Assembly: GCF_001646665.1 (NCBI RefSeq)
Contig: NZ_LWBU01000347.1
Location: forward strand, 136,530 to 200,529
DNA: 64,000 nt
Source of the DNA: Streptomyces noursei
GTDB lineage: Bacteria > Actinomycetota > Actinomycetes > Streptomycetales > Streptomycetaceae
Reading direction: 5' to 3'
Shown: positions 8,491-18,226 of the stretch, in pieces
Layout of the letters: each line of letters starts with the position of its first letter
How positions within the stretch are numbered: position 1 is the stretch's first letter
Position numbers and translations under genes: made by a program
Notes under the pieces: generated by a model
The model's input: the letters and a program-made list of their open reading frames with translations, nothing else
Databases searched by the model: none
Told to the model about the DNA's origin: nothing

Positions 8491-9096
8491 TCAGACCGTC
8501 CAGGCCGCTTCGAGATCCACGACGTCGCCGGTCAGGGCCGCGACGTCCGCCTCGATCTGCGCGCGCAGCGCGAGCCGTTCCACCCGCTCCGTGCGGTACT
8601 TGCCGTGCTCGGCCGCCGACCGCCACATCGACAGGACCAGGAACTCGTTGCCCGGCGCCTCGCCGAACAGTCCGCGCAGCATCCCCGGCGAACCGGCCAT
8701 GGCCGGGTTCCACACCTTCTCCTGCATCAGCGCGTAGTGCTCGACCCTCTCCTCGCGGATCCGGCTGTGCGCGACCCGGACGACGTCGGCGTCCGTGAAG
8801 CGGGGCTCGAACCCCGTCTTCACGTCGAACCGGTGGTCGAACAGCTTGACCTGCGCGTCCTTGAACGTGCCGGACTGCGCGGCGGCCAGCCGGTCGTGCG
8901 AGCGCGCCATGAAGGAGTCGTAGAAGGGCCGGCTCTCCCAGAAGGAGAAGACATGGGCGACACCGGGCCGGCTCCGGCTCCAGCCGCCCCCCTGCCCACG
9001 GAAACCCGGCTCACCCAGCAGCCCCGCCCACTTCCGCTGTCCCCGCTCGAACCCACGACGGTCCACCACGGTGCAGCGAATCCACTTGACCAGCAC
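8491..9096 (-). CDS. DUF4937-like protein with duplicated alpha-beta-barrel-type domains
   Basis: A 201-residue cytoplasmic protein starting at GTG 9096 (MLVKWIRCTVVDR). The N-terminal half (VLVKWIRCTV, WAGLLGEPGFRGQGGGW, HVFSFWESRPFYDSFM) resembles DUF4937/YdbC-type proteins. The C-terminal half (VVRVAHSRIREERVEHYALMQEKVW then EFLVLSMWRSAAEHGKYR) looks like a second ferredoxin-like antibiotic-biosynthesis-monooxygenase fold. It may therefore be a two-domain protein of that fold, but no catalytic residues can be named. It is divergent from the DUF1152 gene across 118 bp that must hold both promoters. Confidence 0.7.
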   Translation of the reverse strand: MLVKWIRCTVVDRRGFERGQRKWAGLLGEPGFRGQGGGWSRSRPGVAHVFSFWESRPFYDSFMARSHDRLAAAQSGTFKDAQVKLFDHRFDVKTGFEPRFTDADVVRVAHSRIREERVEHYALMQEKVWNPAMAGSPGMLRGLFGEAPGNEFLVLSMWRSAAEHGKYRTERVERLALRAQIEADVAALTGDVVDLEAAWTV

Positions 9097-9214
9097 CGCG
9101 CCATCGTACGGCGCCGGGCGGCCCCCCGGTCCCGGTCTCGCGCACCGCACCCCGCCAGCGGCCGGCTGGCACGAACACCCGCCCCCGGTTCGAACGCCCC
9201 GGCACAATGATCGG

Positions 9215-10174
9215 ATGACCGCGCTGCACACCAACCCGCTCTTCGCACGCCTCGAATCCGCCGAACGCGTCCTCGTGGCGGGTGCCGGCGGCGGCTTCGA
9301 CATCTACGCGGGGCTCCCGCTCGCCCTGTCGCTGCGCCACCAGGGCAAGGAGGTCCACCTCGCCAACCTGGCCTTCAGCGCGGTGGAGGGCCTGCCCCTG
9401 GACTCCTGGCTGGCGCCCGACGTCGCCGTCGTCACCCCCGGATCGGCGCCGCACCAGACGTACTTCCCCGAGCGCACCCTCGCCCAGTGGCTGGCGCTGC
9501 ACGGCCTCCCCAGCACCGTCCACGCCTTCGCCCGCGTAGGGGTCCAGCCGCTGCGCGCGGCGTACCGGGCGCTGATCGAGCACCACGCCATCGACGCGGT
9601 CGTCCTGGTCGACGGCGGTACCGACATCCTCATGCGGGGCGACGAGGCCGGGCTCGGCACCCCGGAGGAGGACCTGACCAGCGTCGCCGCGCTCGCCGGG
9701 CTGGACGTGCCGGTGCGGCTCGTCGCCTCGATCGGCTTCGGGGTCGACGCGTACCACGGCGTCAGCCACGGCCTGGTCCTGGAGAACATCGCCGCCCTGG
9801 AGAGGGACGGCGCCTATCTGGGTGCCTTCTCGGTGCCGCGCGCGACCCGTGAGGGTGCTCTTTTCCTCGACGCGGTCGCCCACGCCCGGGACAACACCCC
9901 CGACTTCCCGAGCATCGTCAACGGTTCGATAGCGGCGGCGGTCCAGGGATCCTTCGGCGACGTCCGGTTCACGTCCCGCACCCGGGGCAGCGAGCTGTTC
10001 ATCAACCCGCTCATGGGGATCTACTTCGCCTTCGAACTGGAGGGCCTGGCCCGCCGGTGCCTGTACCTGGACCGCATCGAGGACACCCATCTGATCCGTC
10101 AGGTGAGCAGCCGGGTGGAAGCCTTCCGGGACGAGCTGCCACGGCAGCGCCCCGCACGCCGGATCCCGCACTGA
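9215..10174 (+). CDS. DUF1152 domain-containing protein
   Basis: A 319-residue protein starting at ATG 9215. The N-terminal nucleotide-binding-like loop VLVAGAGGGFDIYAGLPL (residues ~18-35) and the acidic glycine motif VLVDGGTDILMRGDE (near 130) are the hallmarks of DUF1152, a family of unknown function with a Rossmann-like look. SIGFGVDAYHGVSHG is also conserved in my memory of the family. No signal peptide. The TerD-family gene follows 74 bp downstream on the same strand and may be cotranscribed. Confidence 0.85.
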   Translation: MTALHTNPLFARLESAERVLVAGAGGGFDIYAGLPLALSLRHQGKEVHLANLAFSAVEGLPLDSWLAPDVAVVTPGSAPHQTYFPERTLAQWLALHGLPSTVHAFARVGVQPLRAAYRALIEHHAIDAVVLVDGGTDILMRGDEAGLGTPEEDLTSVAALAGLDVPVRLVASIGFGVDAYHGVSHGLVLENIAALERDGAYLGAFSVPRATREGALFLDAVAHARDNTPDFPSIVNGSIAAAVQGSFGDVRFTSRTRGSELFINPLMGIYFAFELEGLARRCLYLDRIEDTHLIRQVSSRVEAFRDELPRQRPARRIPH

Positions 10175-10248
10175 GCGCGCGTGACACCATGGCAAGCAGC
10201 CGTCTGCCACGGGCAGTTGGCCGAGCAGGTACCAGAGAGGGGATTCCG

Positions 10249-10779
10249 TTGAGCAGTGCCAACAAGGGGGTCGGCAAGGTCGAGGTGACACTCAAGTGGG
10301 ACCCGAGCCCCTCGGGCGCCCCCGACCGTGACCTCGACATCATCGCCGCGGTCTACCGCGCCGAGGAGCCGCATGGCGCGCCCGCGTACGTGGTGCACTT
10401 CGGCAGCCGCTCCCCGGACGGGACCATCACCCTCCAGCGGGAGAGCCGTACCGGGCAGGGCTTCGGTTTCGACGAGGCGATGACGCTGGAGCTGAACCGC
10501 CTGTCACCGGCGTACGGGCGCGTGATGGTGGGGGTGGCCATACAGCAGGGCGGCGGGCGGACGACGTTCGGTGACATCGCGGGTGCCCTGGTCCTCGTCA
10601 AGGAGGGCTACCGGGAGCTGGACCGTTACGACTTCGCCGACCTCGGGGACGCCACCGCCGTGACGGTCGTCGAGTTCCTCCGCGAGGGTACGGGGGGATG
10701 GGGTTGGCGCCGCGCCGTCCGGGGCTTCGACGCCGACCCGCAGTCCTTCACCGGGCTGATGGGCGCCGAGACGGCCTGA
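10249..10779 (+). CDS. TerD family protein
   Basis: A 176-residue protein of the TerD/CABP1 calcium-binding family. The TTG at 10249 is chosen because AGAGAGGGGA ends seven bases upstream and translation from it gives the family N-terminus (SSANKGVGKVEVTLKWDPSP). Family features include DLDIIAAVYRAE, FDEAMTLELNRLSPAYGRVMVGVAIQQ and the C-terminal WGWRRAVRGF. Families of this kind bind Ca2+ and occur in stress and tellurite-resistance modules, but no other ter gene is nearby, so its role here is open. A strong hairpin terminator follows. Confidence 0.88.
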   Translation: MSSANKGVGKVEVTLKWDPSPSGAPDRDLDIIAAVYRAEEPHGAPAYVVHFGSRSPDGTITLQRESRTGQGFGFDEAMTLELNRLSPAYGRVMVGVAIQQGGGRTTFGDIAGALVLVKEGYRELDRYDFADLGDATAVTVVEFLREGTGGWGWRRAVRGFDADPQSFTGLMGAETA

Positions 10780-10796
10780 CTCCGGCGCGGACACGC

Positions 10797-10831
10797 GGAA
10801 CGGGAGGACCCTGCTCGGGCCCTCCCGTTCC
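10797..10831. terminator. Hairpin terminator between the TerD gene and nrdJ
   Basis: An 11-bp perfect stem (GGAACGGGAGG with its complement at 10821-10831) around a 13-nt loop, 18 bp after the TerD stop and 50 bp after the nrdJ stop on the other strand. It could serve both convergent genes. No strong U-tract, as is common in this GC range. Confidence 0.7.
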
Positions 10832-10880
10832 TCACGTGTGCGGCCGGCGCCGGCTGTCAGCGGTCAGCCGTCCACGGTCG

Positions 10881-13781
<2,901 letters not shown>

Positions 13782-13934
13782 GCCGCCTCCCATATACGGG
13801 CAAAAACACCCTGAAGTGCCCAGATCTTCCCAAGGCACGTTTTCTGTCTGTTGTCCCGGGCACCACGCACAGCACCCGTGACACGTCATGTGCCGCTCAG
13901 CGGCTGACCGCCGGCCCCTCGCCGGACCGGGCGG

Positions 13935-14447
13935 TCAGTCGGCGGCGGTCGCGGGGACCGGGACCCCGGGGGCCGCGCCGGTCCCGCAGTCGTCCGCGGG
14001 GGGCCGCCGCTCGCGGAGTTCCGCGATGGCGGCCTCGAAGTCCTCGAGTGAGTCGAACGCCCGGTACACGGACGCGAAGCGCAGGTACGCGACGAGGTCG
14101 AGCTCCTGCAGCGGTCCGAGTATGGCGAGTCCGACGTCATGGGTCGTGAGTTCCGCGCTGCCGGTGGCGCGCACCGCCTCCTCGACCCGCTGGCCGAGTT
14201 TGGCGAGGGCGTCCTCGGTGACCGGCCGCCCCTGGCACGCCTTGCGCACTCCGGAGATGACCTTGGTGCGGCTGAAGGGCTCGGTGACCCCGCTGCGCTT
14301 GATCACCATGAGTGACGCCGTCTCCACCGTGGTGAAACGGCGGGAGCAGTCGGGGCACTGGCGGCGGCGGCGGATGGCCGTTCCGTCGTCGGTGGTGCGA
14401 CTGTCGACGACGCGGCTGTCGGGGTGCCTGCAGAAGGGGCAGTGCAT
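13935..14447 (-). CDS. nrdR: Transcriptional repressor NrdR
   Basis: A 170-residue repressor of ribonucleotide reductase genes that senses ATP/dATP. The N-terminus is a zinc ribbon with CPFC at residues 3-6 and CPDC at 31-34, followed by the RRFTTVE linker. The ATP-cone follows from VIKRSGVTEPFSR to about residue 140. A short Pro/Ala tail extends beyond the usual ~150 residues. Start ATG 14447, preceded by GGAGG. Two NrdR boxes upstream indicate autoregulation together with nrdJ. Confidence 0.97.
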   Translation of the reverse strand: MHCPFCRHPDSRVVDSRTTDDGTAIRRRRQCPDCSRRFTTVETASLMVIKRSGVTEPFSRTKVISGVRKACQGRPVTEDALAKLGQRVEEAVRATGSAELTTHDVGLAILGPLQELDLVAYLRFASVYRAFDSLEDFEAAIAELRERRPPADDCGTGAAPGVPVPATAAD

Positions 14448-14556
14448 CTCCCAACCCTCCTTCACAGCACGACTGAATAGCCTCGTCAGGACCGGTGAGG
14501 GCCCCTCGAAGCAGCCACCAGCATAGGCGATGACCACGCCCCCGAAGGACAGGGGG

Positions 14557-14603
14557 ACCACAACTTGTGGGTGGCCGGGCCAATCCAACCACTAGATCTG
14601 GGG
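14557..14603 (-). promoter_or_regulatory. Tandem NrdR boxes upstream of nrdRJ
   Basis: Two 16-bp elements: ACCACAACTTGTGGGT at 14557-14572, nearly palindromic, and ACCACTAGATCTGGGG at 14588-14603, more degenerate but with the same ACCAC half. Their starts are 31 bp apart, about three helical turns, which is the spacing known for paired NrdR boxes. They are ~110-156 bp upstream of the nrdR start codon, so they should overlap or flank the nrdRJ promoter. Confidence 0.8.
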
Positions 14604-15102
14604 TCGAGCCGCCTTTTGGCCCCACAGCGCGTGTCGCGCGTCGCGGCACCGGGGATCGCCCCAGAGCCTACGGGAAGGAGGCGGCGCGGCGGAGTGCGGG
14701 GGCCCGCGCCGGCCCTCCGGGGCGCTTCACGGCGCCGCCCCGGACGGGCACCCGAGGGGAGCCCCGCGGCGGCGCACGGACCACAACACGGCGCCTACCC
14801 GCGCTCCGGCGCGCGACACCCGCGCGGGGCGGATCGCGGGGACCCTCCGTCATCATCGGCGGGGCCGCGGACCGCCCGGCGAGATCCTCGGACCACCTGC
14901 CGCGTACGCACAGGCGGGGCACGGTCCTACGGACCGACGGCGCCGGCGGTACGGCGAGGGGACGGCGGTGCGGGGGTGCCGGTGAAGGGGCGCGGCCGTG
15001 GGGCTACCGTGGGAGCACGGCCGCGGCGGCCGGAATCAGTCGGTCGACGGTCGCACATACACCTAGTCACACGCACACGTAAGCCAATCTACGATATTTC
15101 AC
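14604..15102. other. Long divergent intergenic region between nrdR and lexA
   Basis: About 500 bp between the NrdR boxes and the LexA box. The ORFs across it are rich in Arg/Gly/Pro and look like random translation of GC-rich DNA. The part from about 15040 to 15120 is markedly more AT-rich, as expected for the lexA promoter. I see no RNA gene or riboswitch here. Confidence 0.4.
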
Positions 15103-15118
15103 TCGAACGTGTGTTTGG
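15103..15118 (+). promoter_or_regulatory. LexA (SOS) box of lexA
   Basis: TCGAACGTGTGTTTGG matches the actinobacterial SOS palindrome TCGAAC-N4-GTTCGA with a perfect left half and a GTTTGG right half. It lies 62 bp before the lexA start codon, in the AT-richer promoter region, so lexA should repress itself and be induced by DNA damage. Confidence 0.88.
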
Positions 15119-15179
15119 CGCAACCTTTCGAAAGCAACTACCGTTGTCCAGCTAGGGAGACCATTCGAGAGGGGCCGAC

Positions 15180-15965
15180 GTGACCACCACCGCAGACAGT
15201 GCCACCATCACTGCCCAGGACCGCTCCCAGAGCCGACTCGAGCCGGTGCATGCCATGAACGAAGCGACCACGCACGCGGAGGGGCCCAAGCCCACACGAT
15301 CGCTGCCCGGGCGACCTCCAGGCATCCGGGCCGACAGCTCCGGGCTCACGGACCGGCAGCGGAGGGTCATCGAGGTCATCCGGGACTCGGTGCAGCGGCG
15401 CGGTTACCCGCCGTCGATGCGGGAGATCGGCCAGGCGGTGGGACTGTCGAGCACCTCCTCGGTCGCCCACCAGCTGATGGCACTGGAGCGGAAGGGATTC
15501 CTGCGCCGGGACCCCCACCGCCCCCGGGCCTACGAGGTCCGCGGCTCCGACCAGCCGAGCAGCCAGCCGACCGACACCACCGGCAAGCCCGCCGCGTCGT
15601 ACGTCCCGCTCGTCGGCCGTATCGCCGCCGGTGGCCCCATCCTGGCCGAGGAGTCGGTGGAGGACGTGTTCCCCCTCCCCCGCCAGCTCGTCGGCGACGG
15701 AGAGCTGTTCGTCCTGAAGGTCGTCGGCGACTCGATGATCGAGGCGGCCATCTGTGACGGCGACTGGGTGACCGTGCGCCGCCAGCCGGTCGCGGAGAAC
15801 GGCGACATCGTGGCGGCGATGCTGGACGGCGAGGCCACGGTCAAGCGCTTCAAGCGGGAGGACGGGCACGTCTGGCTGCTCCCGCACAACGCGGCCTACC
15901 AGCCGATCCCCGGCGACGAGGCGACGATCCTCGGCAAGGTGGTGGCGGTACTGCGGCGCGTGTGA
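15180..15965 (+). CDS. lexA: SOS repressor LexA
   Basis: A 261-residue repressor-protease. The GTG at 15180 follows GAGAGGGG; an internal ATG (residue 26) lacks a ribosome-binding site. A winged helix-turn-helix spans ~residues 55-118 (LTDRQRRVIEVIRDSVQRRG). The self-cleavage site is Ala150-Gly151 (RIAAGGP). The Ser185/Lys222 catalytic dyad is in VGDSMIEA and EATVKRF. RecA filaments stimulate cleavage, relieving repression of the SOS regulon, here probably lexA itself and recA. The ~50-residue N-terminal extension is poorly conserved. Confidence 0.97.
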   Translation: MTTTADSATITAQDRSQSRLEPVHAMNEATTHAEGPKPTRSLPGRPPGIRADSSGLTDRQRRVIEVIRDSVQRRGYPPSMREIGQAVGLSSTSSVAHQLMALERKGFLRRDPHRPRAYEVRGSDQPSSQPTDTTGKPAASYVPLVGRIAAGGPILAEESVEDVFPLPRQLVGDGELFVLKVVGDSMIEAAICDGDWVTVRRQPVAENGDIVAAMLDGEATVKRFKREDGHVWLLPHNAAYQPIPGDEATILGKVVAVLRRV

Positions 15966-15986
15966 CAGCGCGCGCCGGCTCCGACC

Positions 15987-16021
15987 GGACCCCGGGACCC
16001 ACTGCGCCGGTCCCGGGGTCC
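15987..16021 (+). terminator. Rho-independent-like terminator after lexA
   Basis: A perfect 13-bp inverted repeat (GGACCCCGGGACC paired with GGTCCCGGGGTCC) with a 9-nt loop, starting 22 bp after the lexA stop. A short stretch of 12-bp CGGTTCCGGTCC-type repeats follows at about 16037-16075. Confidence 0.8.
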
Positions 16022-16134
16022 TACTCATGCACCGACCGGTCCCAGCCCCGGTTCCGGTCCCGGTTCCGGTCCCGGGGAGTGCCGACGGACCGGCCCGGCG
16101 GCGGACCGCCCGGCCGCTCACGACCCCGTGCCGC

Positions 16135-18189
16135 CTAGACGTCGGCGGCCCGCGTCTCGTCCGCCCGCTCGTCGCCGGACTTCGCGTCGCCGGACTTCGC
16201 GGTGGCGGCCTTCGCGGTGGCGGCCTTCGCCGCGGCGTCGATCGCGGCCAGGGAGCGACGCACCTGGTTGCGGTCCGTGGTGTACCAGAAGTCGGGCAGT
16301 GAGGCGCGCAGATAGCTGCCGTACCGGGCGGTGGCGAGCCGGGGGTCCAGGACGGCCACCACTCCGCGGTCGCCCGTGGCCCGGACCAGCCGGCCCGCGC
16401 CCTGCGCCATCAGCAGCGCCGCGTGCGTCGCGGCGACGGCCATGAAGCCGTTCCCGCCCGCCTCCTCCACGGCCTTCTGGCGCGCGCTCATCAGCGGGTC
16501 GTCGGGCCGGGGGAACGGGATGCGGTCCATCACCACCAGCTGGCAGTTCGGCCCGGGGACGTCGACGCCCTGCCACAGCGAGAGCGTGCCGAACAGACAG
16601 GTGTCCGGGTCACTCGCGAAGTTCTTGATCAGTTCACCGAGGGTGTCCTCGCCCTGGAGCAGGATGGGCTTGTCGAGCCTGCCCCGCAGTTCCTCGGCGG
16701 CTGCCTGGGCTGCCCGCATGGACGAGAAGAGGCCGAGCGTGCGGCCACCGGCCGCCTCGACCAGCTCGGCCAGCTCATCCATCATGTCGCCGCGGCTGCC
16801 CTCCCTGCCCGGGGCGGTCAGGTGCCGCGCCACGTACAGGATGCCCTGCTTCGGGTAGTCGAAGGGCGAACCGACGTCGAGGCCCTTCCACACCGGCACG
16901 TCCTCGTCCTCCGTGCCGACCGTGCCCTCCGGCGGCAGGCCCAGCGAGGCACCGACGCCGTTGAAGTCGCCGCCGAGCTTCAGCGTGGCGGAGGTCAGGA
17001 CGACGGACCGCTCCGCGAAGAGCTTCTCGCGCAGCAGACCGGAGACGGACAGCGGCGCCACCCGCAGGGACGCCCCGAACCGGTCGTGCCGCTCGTACCA
17101 GACGACGTCGTACTCCGAGCCCTGCGTGATGCGCTCGGCCACGGCGTGCACGTTCTCCACGGAGGCCATGGCCTGCTTGCGGACCGCGTCCTCGTCCTGG
17201 ACCGACCTGTCCCGGGTGGAACCGAGGGCGGAGATCACCGTCCGTGCCGCGTCGCGGAGCGCCATCAGCGCGTACCCGAGGTCCTCGGGGATCTCCTCCA
17301 GCCGGCCCGGCAGGGCCAGCTCCATCAGCCGCTCGAACCCCTCGGCGGCCGTCTGGAGCTGGTCCGCGACCTTCTCGTCGACCAGCTTCGCCGCACGCCG
17401 CACGGCGCGGTTGACCTGGCCGGGGGTGAGCTCGCCGGTGGCCACGCCGGTCACCCGGGAGACCAGCTCGTGGGCCTCGTCGACGATCAGGACCTCGTGC
17501 TGCGGGAGCACCGGGGCGCCCTCGATCGCGTCGATCGCGAGCAGGGCGTGATTGGTGACCACCACGTCGGCGAGCTTGGCGCGCTCCCGCGCCGCCTCGG
17601 CGAAGCACTCCGCTCCGTACGCGCACTTCGACGCGCCCAGGCACTCCCGGGAGGTGACGGACACCTGCGCCCACGCCCGGTCGGAGACACCGGGGGTCAG
17701 GTCGTCCCGGTCCCCGGTCTCGGTGTCGTCGGACCAGTCGCGCAGACGCAGCAGGTCCTGGCCGAGCTTGCTGGTCGGCGCGGCCGCCTCGAAGGGGTCG
17801 AAGAGGCCGTCCTCCTCCTCCTGCGGGACGCCCTCGTGGAGCCGGTGCAGGCACAGGTAGTTCGACCGCCCCTTGAGCATGGCGAACTCCGGGCGCCGCC
17901 GCAGCTGCGGATGGAGCGCGTCCACCGTGCGCGGCAGGTCGCGCTCGACCAGCTGCCGCTGGAGGGCCAGCGTCGCGGTGGCGACCACGACCCGCTCCCC
18001 GTGCGCCAGCGCGGGCACCAGGTAGCCCAGCGACTTGCCGGTGCCGGTGCCGGCCTGGACCAGGAGGTGGGAGCCGTCGTCGATGGCCTGCGCCACGGCC
18101 TCGGCCATGGTGACCTGGCCTGGCCGTTCCACGCCGCCGACGGCGGTGACGGCGGTGTGGAGGAGCTCGGGGAGGTATGGCTTCGTCAT
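16135..18189 (-). CDS. dinG: DinG/XPD-family ATP-dependent DNA helicase
   Basis: A 684-residue superfamily 2 helicase with an iron-sulfur cluster; relatives unwind 5'-3' and process R-loops or damaged DNA. Walker A GTGTGKS is at residues 47-53. Four cysteines that can hold a 4Fe-4S cluster are C113, C183, C188 and C194. The DEAH box is at 237-240, and motif VI is AQGAGRLVR near 630. The C-terminus ends in a short Ala/Lys repeat (AATAKAATAKSGDAKSGD) encoded by 15-bp DNA repeats at about 16167-16240. ATG 18189, 37 bp downstream of the siderophore synthetase stop, so read-through from that unit is possible. I found no SOS box directly upstream. Confidence 0.92.
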   Translation of the reverse strand: MTKPYLPELLHTAVTAVGGVERPGQVTMAEAVAQAIDDGSHLLVQAGTGTGKSLGYLVPALAHGERVVVATATLALQRQLVERDLPRTVDALHPQLRRRPEFAMLKGRSNYLCLHRLHEGVPQEEEDGLFDPFEAAAPTSKLGQDLLRLRDWSDDTETGDRDDLTPGVSDRAWAQVSVTSRECLGASKCAYGAECFAEAARERAKLADVVVTNHALLAIDAIEGAPVLPQHEVLIVDEAHELVSRVTGVATGELTPGQVNRAVRRAAKLVDEKVADQLQTAAEGFERLMELALPGRLEEIPEDLGYALMALRDAARTVISALGSTRDRSVQDEDAVRKQAMASVENVHAVAERITQGSEYDVVWYERHDRFGASLRVAPLSVSGLLREKLFAERSVVLTSATLKLGGDFNGVGASLGLPPEGTVGTEDEDVPVWKGLDVGSPFDYPKQGILYVARHLTAPGREGSRGDMMDELAELVEAAGGRTLGLFSSMRAAQAAAEELRGRLDKPILLQGEDTLGELIKNFASDPDTCLFGTLSLWQGVDVPGPNCQLVVMDRIPFPRPDDPLMSARQKAVEEAGGNGFMAVAATHAALLMAQGAGRLVRATGDRGVVAVLDPRLATARYGSYLRASLPDFWYTTDRNQVRRSLAAIDAAAKAATAKAATAKSGDAKSGDERADETRAADV

Positions 18190-18226
18190 AGCCCGTCCAC
18201 CCTACGGCGCGGCACTGACAACCGGC

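Noticed and set aside
13782..13934. Adenosylcobalamin riboswitch upstream of nrdJ
   Set aside because: A B12-dependent enzyme invites one, but I see no B12-box-like conserved core in this short gap, and the NrdR boxes explain regulation.
14604..15082. Plus-strand ORF of ~170 codons between nrdR and lexA
   Set aside because: Arg/Gly/Pro/Thr-rich, no domain; overlaps the NrdR boxes and has no ribosome-binding site.
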